DNA from: Pseudanabaena sp. PCC 7367 | Lineage (GTDB): Bacteria > Cyanobacteriota > Cyanobacteriia > Pseudanabaenales > Pseudanabaenaceae | Assembly: GCF_000317065.1 (NCBI RefSeq) | Contig: NC_019701.1 | Span: forward strand, 3,606,001-3,670,000 | Length of the DNA stretch: 64,000 nucleotides | Reading direction: 5' to 3' | Shown here: positions 54,224 to 63,098 of the stretch, in pieces | How positions within the stretch are numbered: position 1 is the stretch's first letter | How the letters are laid out: the number at the start of each line of letters is the position of its first letter | Translations under genes and position numbers: made by a program | Notes under the pieces: model-generated | Seen by the model: only the letters and a program-made list of their open reading frames with translations | The model's database searches: none | What the model was told of the DNA's origin: nothing

Positions 54224-54955
54224 CTAGACTTCTACTTCACTCGCTTCATTGCCCAATTCTTCTGCCACTACATTTTCCGGCTGGTTGGGTTGATCTAAGT
54301 TGGTTGGTTCTAAATTAGGCTCCGAACTAGACGATGCCCCAGAGCGCAGCTTCCACCATTCGATCGCCGGCGGGATGGCAAACCAGGCCAACACGATCGC
54401 CAATGCCGACAGCCCGAACTTGAGCACATAGTTCACCAACCTTTCGAGCGGGATAAAACTCCCGGCAAAGTAGGCCAGGCTGGTCATGGTTGTGCCCCAG
54501 GCGATCGCCCCTGCCGCATTAAAAAACAAAAAGCGCGGATAGGACATGCCCGATAGTCCGGCCAAGGGGCCAGCAAAGATCCGCAGCAGGGCAATAAAGC
54601 GACCAAAAAATACGGCTCGATCGCTATTGCCACTGAATCGATCCTTAGCCTTATCGATTTCGGCCGGGTCAAGCTTGAATAACTTACCCACCCACTCTAG
54701 AAAACCATCGCCACCCCAGCGCCCCAGCCAATAGCCAAAATTGTCCCCCACCACCGCGCCACCGATCGCCGCGACTAAAACATTGGCAAACAATAATTCC
54801 CCACTTCCGGCCAGAAAGCCACCCACCAGGGTGATCGTTTCACCGGGGAGGGGAATGCCGGCATTTTCCAGCATGATGCCAAAGAAAACTACCCAATAAC
54901 CATATTGTTGAGCTAAGTCTTTTATTTCAGCGAGGGTGAAAAGCTCTAGGGACAT
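54224..54955 (-). CDS. DedA family membrane protein
   Basis: 243 residues with the DedA/VTT pattern: GYWVVFFGIMLENAGIPLPGETITLVGGFLAG, the GDNFGYWLGRWGG loop, and the FGRFIALLRIFAGPLAGLSGM re-entrant segment, plus further helices. Family members are linked to lipid carrier recycling and envelope homeostasis. It sits 41 bp from tRNA-Ser on the opposite strand. A hydrophilic tail with Ser and Glu is appended. Confidence 0.92.
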   Translation of the reverse strand: MSLELFTLAEIKDLAQQYGYWVVFFGIMLENAGIPLPGETITLVGGFLAGSGELLFANVLVAAIGGAVVGDNFGYWLGRWGGDGFLEWVGKLFKLDPAEIDKAKDRFSGNSDRAVFFGRFIALLRIFAGPLAGLSGMSYPRFLFFNAAGAIAWGTTMTSLAYFAGSFIPLERLVNYVLKFGLSALAIVLAWFAIPPAIEWWKLRSGASSSSEPNLEPTNLDQPNQPENVVAEELGNEASEVEV

Positions 54956-55552
54956 AAAAATCTGTGACAGTATTTTTGATTAGAGAATGACGATTATTGG
55001 ATCTAATTAATTACAAATTAGTAGTCCACCACAAAGAATTTGATGCTTAATTTGCGATTGTGATAACTCTTTTGCAAGAGTGCAACCAATCATAATTAAC
55101 GTGATCGAGTAGTAGTTTGCAGATCAAACGCAGGCAAACTAGTTAAGTTCTATTAGTCCTAACTAGATATACAAGGATACGCAACTATATCTGCACTTGT
55201 TTAAGTTGAATTTTGCTTGATCAGCACCAAAAACTTAATCAATTATAGGTGTTAAGCCCAAACCCCAAATTAAGCTCTGGTTAGAGTTTTGCTTGTAAAT
55301 GCTTAAAATGCTTGTTTTCTTGGCTCAGATCTGCAATTTGCTAGTGCAATTTCAATAGTCCCCTGGAGCAAGAGGAGCGATCGCTTCGCTATAGCTTTGA
55401 GCCAAATATTGCTGATTAAGATCAACTTTTCACAGTATTTTGCTGGAAACAGCCCTAAACAGAATTAATCTCGATCGAATTTTAATTCTCAGCTCAATCC
55501 AGCTAACATATGAAAATTCGAACACCATGAATCCAGGTATAAGTGCGATCGC
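54956..55552. other. Divergent spacer between dedA and the second FkbM gene
   Basis: About 597 bp with promoters in both directions; I see no gene or RNA. GCGATCGC overlaps the start region of the downstream gene (ATG at 55553). Confidence 0.45.
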
Positions 55553-56365
55553 ATGAGATCTAAATTCCATCAACTAGCTAAACAGTTCAAGTATCTCTTG
55601 AGACAGCCAGATCAGCTCGCCGCAACGAACCTACAACAACTAGAAGCCGGCACGATCGACAAGAACACCTTCTATGACAATCTTACTTTTGAAATCATTA
55701 AGCGGGTGCTACGGCCAAAGTCAATCTGCGTGGATGTGGGTTGCAACTATGGTGAGATCTTGAAGGTAATGATCGAGGCTGCACCACAGGGCAAGTTTTA
55801 TGCATTTGAGCCCCTGCCTGATCTCTACAAATGGCTAACCGAACACTTTGAGCATCATTATCCAGGACAAAATATTCATATATATGATGTCGGATTAAGC
55901 GATCAACCGGGCAAAAAAAGCTTTAACTATGTGATCGATGATCCAGCGCTGAGTGGCTTTACTAAACGCGATTATTTTGGTGTTGCCCATCAAGATCAGC
56001 AAATCACGGTTAAAATAGCGCGACTTGATCAAATTGTGTCGATCGCAGAAAAAATTGACTTAATCAAGATCGACGTGGAAGGAGCCGAGCTAGAGGTTTT
56101 GCGGGGTAGTGTGAATATCATCAAGCGCTGGCAGCCGGTGATTGTGTTTGAGCATGGCTGGGGGGCGGCGAATGTCTATGGTACGGAACCAGAAGATATT
56201 TATGATTTGCTTTGTGGCGATTGCGGCCTGGGTATATCCACCCTGGAAAACTGGCTATCGAACCGTAATCCTATGTCCCGCCAGGATTTTCATCACCAAT
56301 TTCACCACGGCAAAAATTATTTCTTCATTGCCCATCCAGCGCGTAAATTTGGCCTGTGGTATTGA
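55553..56365 (+). CDS. FkbM family methyltransferase (second copy)
   Basis: 270 residues with SAM motif I SICVDVGCNYGEILKVM, YAFEPLPDLYKWL, and the FkbM signature DLIKIDVEGAELEVLRGS. The C-terminus HHQFHHGKNYFFIAHP and the middle HGWGAANVYGTEPEDIYDLLC resemble cyanobacterial FkbM proteins. It is not in an obvious glycan cluster. Probable O-methylation of a sugar or lipid; substrate unknown. Confidence 0.87.
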   Translation: MRSKFHQLAKQFKYLLRQPDQLAATNLQQLEAGTIDKNTFYDNLTFEIIKRVLRPKSICVDVGCNYGEILKVMIEAAPQGKFYAFEPLPDLYKWLTEHFEHHYPGQNIHIYDVGLSDQPGKKSFNYVIDDPALSGFTKRDYFGVAHQDQQITVKIARLDQIVSIAEKIDLIKIDVEGAELEVLRGSVNIIKRWQPVIVFEHGWGAANVYGTEPEDIYDLLCGDCGLGISTLENWLSNRNPMSRQDFHHQFHHGKNYFFIAHPARKFGLWY

Positions 56366-56403
56366 GGCTAATAGTGCTAATAGTTAAGAGGAGGGTTATC
56401 CAG

Positions 56404-57315
56404 CTACCTTCTGGGCAAAAGGCTTTTAATTTCCTGCCACAAAGGCGATGAACCACTATCGGTATGCGGATTAGTTAGTACACCCTGGCTGGGGCTGAAC
56501 AGTAGCGCCAAGATAAACAAGCCAAAGGCAAACAGCACGATCGCCGGGCCAGAGGGAATATTCGTGAAATAGCTCACATAAATACCACTGAGACTGGCGA
56601 TCACCCCAAATCCAGCCGCCAGAAGCATCACCTGATGAAAGCGTGGCACCAGCAAATAGGCCGTGGCTCCAGGGGCAATTAGCAAGGCTAACACCAGCAC
56701 TACACCCACAATCTTGAGGCTGGCCACGATCGTCAGGGCGATCAATACCATCAGACCCAGGTTAAGTAAATTGATCGGTAAGCCATTGGCCTGCGCCCCC
56801 AATGGGTCAAAGGAATAAAACAATAATTCCTTGTAGAGCAAAATAATCACCGCGATCACCGCCACCGCAATGATTGCCGTATCGCGCAGGTCATTAAAGG
56901 TCACCGCCAGGATATTGCCAAATAGAAAATGATTGAGATCGATCGGCTCGTTTTTCTGGATTATAGTGATCAAAATAATCCCCAGGGCAAAAAAGGCTGA
57001 GAATACAATCCCCATCGCCGCGTCTTCTTTGATGTCCGATCGCGCCCTGATCCAGTTGATCACGATCGTGCTGAGGATGCCGGCAATGAATGCGCCAATT
57101 ACAATACTGGCCTCGAGGGCATAGGCGATCGCCATGCCTGGTAGCACCGAATGGGAGATCGCATCCCCCAGCAAAGCCAAGCGTTGCACCATCAGGTAAG
57201 TACCAACTACGGCACAAATTAGCCCTACCATCACGCCCACACTGAGCGATCGCTGCATAAAAGGGGCGCTGAACGGTTCGATTAATTTACTGAATAATAT
57301 ACTGGGCAATAACAT
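56404..57315 (-). CDS. Metal ABC transporter permease (ZnuB/MntB type)
   Basis: 303 residues with about eight to nine membrane helices. Conserved: MQRSLSVGVMVGLICAVVGTYLMVQRLALLGDAISHSVLPG, SDIKEDAAMGIVFSAFFALGIIL, and KIVGVVLVLALLIAPGATAYLL. This is the permease family of zinc and manganese uptake systems; the metal cannot be told from sequence. The ATPase and binding protein that normally flank it are not in the adjacent DNA here. Confidence 0.87.
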   Translation of the reverse strand: MLLPSILFSKLIEPFSAPFMQRSLSVGVMVGLICAVVGTYLMVQRLALLGDAISHSVLPGMAIAYALEASIVIGAFIAGILSTIVINWIRARSDIKEDAAMGIVFSAFFALGIILITIIQKNEPIDLNHFLFGNILAVTFNDLRDTAIIAVAVIAVIILLYKELLFYSFDPLGAQANGLPINLLNLGLMVLIALTIVASLKIVGVVLVLALLIAPGATAYLLVPRFHQVMLLAAGFGVIASLSGIYVSYFTNIPSGPAIVLFAFGLFILALLFSPSQGVLTNPHTDSGSSPLWQEIKSLLPRR

Positions 57316-57621
57316 GAATGATTAAAGGGTTGAATATTAAGCAGGGCGATCGCTCTTACTCATACTGGGTTAGACAGATCAGAGCAAGAACACCAGGCAT
57401 AATTTTTAAAATTAGCCCAGGATTCTACGTGCCATAACCAAGCCTAGCACCTAATCATAATCACTTCATAATTCCCCGGCAGTTGATTTGATTCTTAACC
57501 TAGGAGCTGCATATCTGATCGCAATGTCTGACATTTATGCCTATTACATATAAAGAGATTTTTATACATAAAAAGATTTAATTATGAGAGCTGGTCTAGC
57601 TCCGTTTGCTGAAACCCGCTC
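57316..57621. other. Spacer between the TPR-like gene and the permease gene
   Basis: 306 bp, AT-rich, no gene or clear structure recognised. It carries the permease promoter. Confidence 0.4.
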
Positions 57622-58425
57622 TTAATTAAGCTGCTCTTGATTAGTAGCATTACCAGCCGTATTAACAGGCGCAATTCGAACCGCAACTCTAGATGGAATC
57701 AATGATTCATAGCCATTTTCAATCATCAACGATCGATAGGTCTTATAGTGGCCGACCGCTAATTCCTGCTGGCTTGTCTCCCACAACGAATCAGCCAGAT
57801 TAATATGGGCGGCGGTGCGTTGGGGATTTTCTACCACCACAGCACTCAGTACCTTAACTGCATCAACATGATTGCCAGCCTTTTGGAGAAAATAGCCATA
57901 GTCATTCAGTTCCAGAATGTAGTAGGGGAAATCCAGGCCGATTCTGTTCCAGGCCGAGATCCACCGATCCGGCATTTCTACCTCTTGGCCAGGTTCAATT
58001 AAACCTACTAGATCACTGGTGAGATCAAACATTAATGCCAAGCGATCGGCGGCCTTTTGATACTGTTTGGTGCGGTAATACACCAGGGCGGCAGCATGAC
58101 CCTGGATCAGGGCTTCAGAAATCTGAAACTGGCAGATATGCGTTGCTGGGTCGGTAATCCGCCAGGGCTTGGCGGCAACGATCGCCCGCGATTGCCCCCT
58201 TGCTGCCATTGTGACCAGCCGTTTAATTTCCTGTGCCGATTTTTGGGCAGCCTGTTTGGTTCGGCGATCGCTAATCGTCGAAATCTGTTTAAGCAATTGC
58301 CCAGACCGATTAGCTACTTTTTGAGCAGCGCGATCGTCGATCGTGGCTTTGGTTGGCTTTGAGGGAGAGGTTAACAGGGAAATGAATAATGCGATCGAAA
58401 AAATCAGAATATGACCTTTAGCCAT
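57622..58425 (-). CDS. Exported TPR-like protein of unknown function
   Basis: 267 residues. The N-terminus GHILIFSIALFISLLTSPSKPTKA looks like a signal peptide. Two short helical sections follow: a Lys/Arg/Gln-rich stretch (VANRSGQLLKQISTISDRRTKQAAQKSAQEIKRLV) and TPR-like repeats (ALVYYRTKQYQKAADRLALMFDLTS, AGNHVDAVKVLSAVVVENPQRTAAHINLADSLWE). It is probably periplasmic, but no function is recognised. Confidence 0.7.
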   Translation of the reverse strand: MAKGHILIFSIALFISLLTSPSKPTKATIDDRAAQKVANRSGQLLKQISTISDRRTKQAAQKSAQEIKRLVTMAARGQSRAIVAAKPWRITDPATHICQFQISEALIQGHAAALVYYRTKQYQKAADRLALMFDLTSDLVGLIEPGQEVEMPDRWISAWNRIGLDFPYYILELNDYGYFLQKAGNHVDAVKVLSAVVVENPQRTAAHINLADSLWETSQQELAVGHYKTYRSLMIENGYESLIPSRVAVRIAPVNTAGNATNQEQLN

Positions 58426-59133
58426 CTTTCAATGCCTTATCTAGAGTTGGGCTGGCAGTATATAAATACCTAAATCCAGCGCACCCATAGATGCGATCGC
58501 ACTGTCCGGTTATGTGACCGAGTTATGGCGATGATGTTTTAATTCGTTAGCGCCCTGATACTTAACTAATGCTTTAAATAGTCAAGCTTGAATATAGTAC
58601 AATAACTTAATTAGCTCGACAATTGATCGTTAAGTATTACTTAATTACAATACTAATCACTATTAAAACCAACAATTGTAAAATTCCTGGGTAGCTATGC
58701 CAGTTTTTGTGATTGCCACAGGCTAGATGGCCGAAACCTTCGCTGGTCTCGCCTAAGCCGATCGGCTGCTTTGCATTTTTAGTAACATCTGGCTCAGTGT
58801 TCCCTATTAATCCATTTTACTTAACTAATTGGGATGCGATCGACTGCAATTTATCCACATTCTTCATCAAACCGCTGCGATCGTGATTATTTCGCTTCGA
58901 ACCTGTTTTTCTACCAGAATTCTACTTGAGCTGATGATTCAAATGATAAATTTTTAGCCATAGCAATCTCATACCTATTCCATTCTTTGCATAAATTTGG
59001 TGTAAAAAGCTCAAACCCGCCAAAGCCATCTAACACGATCGGGTTATTGACTTTGCCAGATAGATTGCGGTCTAATAGCGTGAGTTTATTGACGCTGATT
59101 AGCACAGAAGTAGATTAAGGGTGGACGGTCATT
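58426..59133. other. Divergent spacer upstream of glmS
   Basis: 708 bp without a gene I can support. A 64-codon minus-strand ORF (58911-59105, GTG start) is unconvincing. A palindrome GCCGATCGGC sits at about 58757-58766. It should carry the glmS promoter. Confidence 0.45.
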
Positions 59134-60972
59134 ATGTGCGGCATAGTTGGATATATTGGCGATCGCAATGCAAACGAGATCCTGATCGCAGGACTCAGAA
59201 AACTGGAATATCGCGGTTATGATTCCGCTGGCGTAGCCACAATTGCACCGGGTACCAATCAACTGCAACGGGTCAGAGCCAAAGGGAAGCTAAACAACCT
59301 AGCCCAAAAGCTAGAACAACAGGATGCCCATGCAAAGCCTGCCTCGATCGGCATTGGCCATACCCGCTGGGCCACCCACGGCAAGCCAGAGGAACACAAT
59401 GCCCATCCCCACATCAATACGATCGGCTCCCTGGCAGTGGTGCAAAATGGCATTATCGAGAATTACCATGTTTTGCGCGAAGAACTAAAAGGGCGCGGCC
59501 ATAGGTTTGTGACTGAAACAGACACCGAAGTAATCCCCCATTTGATCTCGGAATTCTTATCCCAAAACACCCTCTTAGAGGCAGTCCGGATCGCGGTGAG
59601 CAAGCTAGAAGGAGCCTTTGCGATCGCTGTACTTTGTGCCGACTTCGCCGATGAATTAATTGTGGTGCGTCAGCAAGCGCCCCTGGTGATTGGTTTGGGT
59701 GAGCATGAAAATTTCTTTGCGTCCGATACTCCCGCGCTGGTGGCCTACACCCGGAAAATTTTGGCGCTAGATAATGGCGAGATCGCTCGATTGACCAGTA
59801 GCGGCGTAGAAATTTATAACTTTGAAGGCGATCGCCAGCGACGCAGTCCCCAGACCCTGAACTGGAATCCAGTGCTAGTAGAAAAGCAGGGCTTCCGGCA
59901 TTATATGCTCAAGGAAATCCATGAACAGCCAGGGGTAGTGCGCGCAGGATTAGCCAGTTTTGTGAATGAGGCCGATCGAATTAACTTAAAACTGCCCGAT
60001 CGGATCCTTGATCAGATTCAGAACGTGCAAATTTTGGCCTGTGGCACCAGTTGGCATGCTGCTTTGGTGGGTAAATATTTACTAGAACAATTGGTGCATA
60101 TTCCCACCAGCGTGCAATATGCCTCCGAATATCGCTATGCACCGCCGCCAAACCTGCCAAATACGCTGGTGATTGGGGTGACTCAATCGGGCGAAACCGC
60201 TGACACGCTGGCTGCCTTGGATCTGGCTAAGTCCCGTGGCGATCGCTGTCTGGGAATTACCAATCGCCCCGAAAGTTCGATCGGGCGGATTGCCGATAGT
60301 ATTCTCGATACCCAGGCTGGGATTGAAATTGGCGTGGCGGCAACTAAAACATTTATGGCGCAATTGTTAATGTTTTACCTGCTAGCGCTGGATCTGGCCG
60401 ATCGTCACCAGACCATGCCACCGGATGCAATCAAAGATATGGTGATCGGGTTGCGCCAATTGCCTGCCCACATGGAGCGCATTCTGGAAAGCCAGGAGCG
60501 TTATATCGAGCAGCTTGCCCATAGTTTTACCCATACCAGGGATTTTATTTATCTGGGGCGGGGTGTGAATTTCCCGATCGCCCTGGAAGGTGCATTAAAA
60601 CTCAAAGAAATCAGCTATATCCATGCGGAGGGTTATCCGGCGGGTGAGATGAAGCATGGCCCGATCGCTTTGCTGGATGAGGATGTCCCCGTAGTGGCGA
60701 TCGCTACTCCCGGCAAGGTATATGAGAAGGTGCTTTCTAATGCCCAGGAAGCCAAGGCCAGGGATGCCCAACTAATTGGGGTCGCGCCCCTGGAAGATCC
60801 GGTGGCCAATGAAACCTTTGATCATCTCTTGCCCGTGCCGATCGTGGATGAAATTCTTTCGCCGATGCTCACGGTAATTCCGTTGCAGCTCATGGCCTAT
60901 CAGATCGCCGCCCATCGCGGTTTGGACGTGGATCAGCCACGCAATCTGGCCAAATCGGTCACCGTGGAATAA
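59134..60972 (+). CDS. glmS: Glutamine-fructose-6-phosphate aminotransferase (isomerising)
   Basis: Makes glucosamine-6-phosphate for peptidoglycan and glycan synthesis. MCGIVGYIGDRNANEILIAGL gives the N-terminal nucleophile Cys2; GHTRWATHGKPEEHNAHPH and the two SIS domains (ILACGTSWHAALVGKYLLE, GVTQSGETADTLAAL, YLGRGVNFPIALEGALKLKEISYIHAEGYPAGEMKHGPIALL) are intact. Length 612 and the C-terminus DQPRNLAKSVTVE are standard. Confidence 0.97.
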   Translation: MCGIVGYIGDRNANEILIAGLRKLEYRGYDSAGVATIAPGTNQLQRVRAKGKLNNLAQKLEQQDAHAKPASIGIGHTRWATHGKPEEHNAHPHINTIGSLAVVQNGIIENYHVLREELKGRGHRFVTETDTEVIPHLISEFLSQNTLLEAVRIAVSKLEGAFAIAVLCADFADELIVVRQQAPLVIGLGEHENFFASDTPALVAYTRKILALDNGEIARLTSSGVEIYNFEGDRQRRSPQTLNWNPVLVEKQGFRHYMLKEIHEQPGVVRAGLASFVNEADRINLKLPDRILDQIQNVQILACGTSWHAALVGKYLLEQLVHIPTSVQYASEYRYAPPPNLPNTLVIGVTQSGETADTLAALDLAKSRGDRCLGITNRPESSIGRIADSILDTQAGIEIGVAATKTFMAQLLMFYLLALDLADRHQTMPPDAIKDMVIGLRQLPAHMERILESQERYIEQLAHSFTHTRDFIYLGRGVNFPIALEGALKLKEISYIHAEGYPAGEMKHGPIALLDEDVPVVAIATPGKVYEKVLSNAQEAKARDAQLIGVAPLEDPVANETFDHLLPVPIVDEILSPMLTVIPLQLMAYQIAAHRGLDVDQPRNLAKSVTVE

Positions 60973-61055
60973 CCAGATGAATAGCTAGAGCATGCCTGCT
61001 TCAGGTTATATTGCAAAAGCAATAATTATTTTTAGATCTTCTACTTCAAGCAAAT

Positions 61056-61685
61056 ATGCCGCCGATTCGTCGCCCTGCGCCCGCCCTGCCAATGGTGGAG
61101 AGTGCTTTTCTGGCCAGTGCCACCGCCCTGATTTTTTTTATTAACTTTTATTTTCCGCTTGGCCCCCTGCTGCGGATGTTCTTTCCGATTCCGATCGCAC
61201 TGGCCTATTTACGCTGGGATCGCAGAGCGGCAATCATGACTATGATCGTGACGTTTTTGCTCCTGACCGTATTAATGGGGCCAACCCGTAGTATTCAGTT
61301 TTTGATTCCCCACGGTTTCATTGGTTTATTTCTGGGGGCATTGTGGCGGCGGCGATCGCCCTGGCTGGCTTCAATTTTTACGGGCACCGTACTTGGCACC
61401 CTCGGTTCAATTTTTCAACTTTATCTGGTGTCGCTGTTGCTGGGTGAAAATGTGTGGATCTACCTAACCTCCCAGGCGGCAAAGTTTGTGGGCTGGATTA
61501 TGGGATTATTGGGCTCCCTTGATGAACCGCAATTATTAATCGTGCAGATTGTAACCGCTGGCGGCATTGTATTTAGTAGCTTGATGTATATGATTCTGGT
61601 GCATCTGGTGGCATGGGTGTTGCTGGAGCGCTTAGGTAATCCGATCTCTCCGGCACCACAGTGGGTTGAAAATCTTCTTGATTAA
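61056..61685 (+). CDS. DUF2232 family membrane protein
   Basis: 209 residues with about six membrane helices. The segments VESAFLASATALIFFINFYFPLGPLLRMFFPIPIALAYLRWDRRAAIM and GPTRSIQFLIPHGFIGLFLGALWRRR are those of cyanobacterial DUF2232 proteins. Function is unknown; the family has been compared to S-component-like or YybS membrane proteins. It is 83 bp after glmS. Confidence 0.85.
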   Translation: MPPIRRPAPALPMVESAFLASATALIFFINFYFPLGPLLRMFFPIPIALAYLRWDRRAAIMTMIVTFLLLTVLMGPTRSIQFLIPHGFIGLFLGALWRRRSPWLASIFTGTVLGTLGSIFQLYLVSLLLGENVWIYLTSQAAKFVGWIMGLLGSLDEPQLLIVQIVTAGGIVFSSLMYMILVHLVAWVLLERLGNPISPAPQWVENLLD

Positions 61686-62259
61686 CTTCAAGATTGAGTC
61701 AAGCTTGACTTTATTAAAATAAGAGCAATACGAGTGATGATTAGGTCATTTATGCAAGCAGTTTGTTAATAGGTAGACTCTAATTTCGCGGACATTAGCT
61801 TTCGTCTTTTTCATATTGATATTGTCAAATTAGGGACTGAGAAAACGTATACTTCGAGTTTTGCGCCAGAGATTTGAGGACATATTGAGGACATATATAG
61901 TCCCCTGATTTAGATCATTGGAATAGCAGAAAGTATCAGCTTAATTTTGGGGAAGCAGGAATAATCTTGGCCAGGAATTATGAATTTTAACAACGTCATA
62001 GTTGAGCAGACATTCTTGCATTATTAAATTTTTGTTTTGTTTAATGCCTAAAAAAAATTTTTTGGCCAATATGGTTAGTAGGTAAATGTGCTTGTAAGCA
62101 AGTCGTAGCAATAAAGACAAGTATGATGCATAAGCTGAGTGCGATCGGAAAAACTCTATTTTGCTAAAAAACACTTGCAAACTAGCTTTCCAGCCAATCC
62201 GATCTATTGCTACGATATAGTTGTAGTGTTAACTAGTTGCTAAGGAAACGATACCCACC
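61686..62259. other. Spacer upstream of the PedR-like gene
   Basis: 574 bp. It contains an 11-bp tandem duplication TTGAGGACATA (61874-61884 and 61885-61895) followed by ATATATAG. A 79-codon minus-strand ORF (61941-62180) is rich in Phe, Leu and Lys and not accepted. The AAGGAAACG before 62260 may serve ribosome binding. Confidence 0.5.
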
Positions 62260-62562
62260 ATGATCAATGCAGCACAACTCAATCAAGCCCATTCAGGTAA
62301 TCCAATTAACCTATCCGAACGCGAACTTCAAGTGATTGAGCTAGTTGCCTCCGGATTGACTAACCAGGAAATTGCTGCTCGCCTGGAAATTAGTAAACGC
62401 ACGGTTGACAACCATATCAGCAATATTTTGACTAAGACTCATACAGATAACCGTGTGGCGCTGTTGCGATGGGCATTGCAATGGGGCAAAGTATGTATTG
62501 ATCAGGTCAATTGCTGCACCTTGAATATTCCTGCTGCACCAGAAGGATTACAGAGTGTTTAA
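62260..62562 (+). CDS. PedR-like LuxR-type transcription regulator
   Basis: 100-residue protein that is essentially one LuxR-type helix-turn-helix (LSERELQVIELVASGLTNQEIAARLEISKRTVDNHISNILTKTHTDNRVALLRWAL), with no receiver domain. This matches the size and layout of the redox regulator PedR, which in Synechocystis uses a single Cys near position 80 to sense thioredoxin. Here Cys79 sits in the same place, and Cys85-Cys86 follow. The redox role is inferred. A small gene overlaps its end. Confidence 0.82.
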   Translation: MINAAQLNQAHSGNPINLSERELQVIELVASGLTNQEIAARLEISKRTVDNHISNILTKTHTDNRVALLRWALQWGKVCIDQVNCCTLNIPAAPEGLQSV

Positions 62563-62896
62563 GCAGTTAGTTAGTAATACTCAGCAGAAATTTCGAGTGG
62601 AGTATGCTCCCAAACAATTGCCATTGGCAGTTTATCGGGAGCTTGCTGCCCACTTGGATCAGGTTGAGTCGATCGCCACTGAGTTAATCTGGGCCGATCG
62701 CCAGGAATTTGACTATGCTGATAGTCAGATCGCTGGGATCGAGATTAAGTTTATGCAGGTGGGAAGCGATCGCCAATATGCTTTGGTGGAGTCGATTTTG
62801 AACTATTACGGTAGCTGGCATCTAGTTAATGCCAATGTCTCCTTAGAACAGGCTGAAGCCCATGCCGCATCACGAGTGGGCACCATAAACCCATAG
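62555..62896 (+). CDS. Hypothetical protein translated with the PedR-like regulator
   Basis: 113 residues from GTG 62555, overlapping the regulator gene by 8 bases in another frame. The text VYRELAAHLDQVESIATELIWADRQEFDYADSQIAGIEIKFMQVGSDRQYALVESILNYYGSWHLVNA looks globular, with several conserved-looking polar residues, but I know no family. The overlap suggests translational coupling, hence a linked role with the regulator. Confidence 0.68.
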   Translation: MFKQLVSNTQQKFRVEYAPKQLPLAVYRELAAHLDQVESIATELIWADRQEFDYADSQIAGIEIKFMQVGSDRQYALVESILNYYGSWHLVNANVSLEQAEAHAASRVGTINP

Positions 62897-63008
62897 GTAA
62901 ACCCATAGTTATAGTTAGGTTATTGAGCTGTAGATGCTTAACTTAGAGCGTTTCGTTTATAGCTTTCTATTGATATTAATATTGACTTGCCAGGTGCCAA
63001 ATCGTTAT

Positions 63009-63050
63009 GGTTAGTGCTGCCAAGTAATGATTTAGCAATCGAGTTAAGGA
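63009..63050 (-). repeat. Possible diverged end of the MITE-like element upstream of hisS
   Basis: The plus strand reads GGTTAGTGCTGCCAAGTAAT then GATTTAGCAATCGAGTTAAG. It resembles the minus strand of the right end of the MITE-like element (GGTAGTGCTGAACAAGTAAG, GATTTAGGCGATAGTTGAAT) with small gaps. The likeness fades after about 42 bp. It is weaker than the two full copies and could be chance. Confidence 0.35.
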
Positions 63051-63098
63051 TATATTTGCTGGCAGTGGCGACAGGCTGAGGCTGCAAAAGTAGTAAAA

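Noticed and set aside
54956-55552. Hidden tRNA or riboswitch upstream of the second FkbM gene
   Set aside because: No T-arm consensus or recognised aptamer core found on either strand.
58911-59105. 64-codon minus-strand ORF upstream of glmS
   Set aside because: GTG start without support, no family, and it occupies probable promoter DNA.
61941-62180. 79-codon minus-strand ORF upstream of the PedR-like gene
   Set aside because: Its Phe/Leu/Lys-rich sequence is what AT-rich spacer yields by chance.
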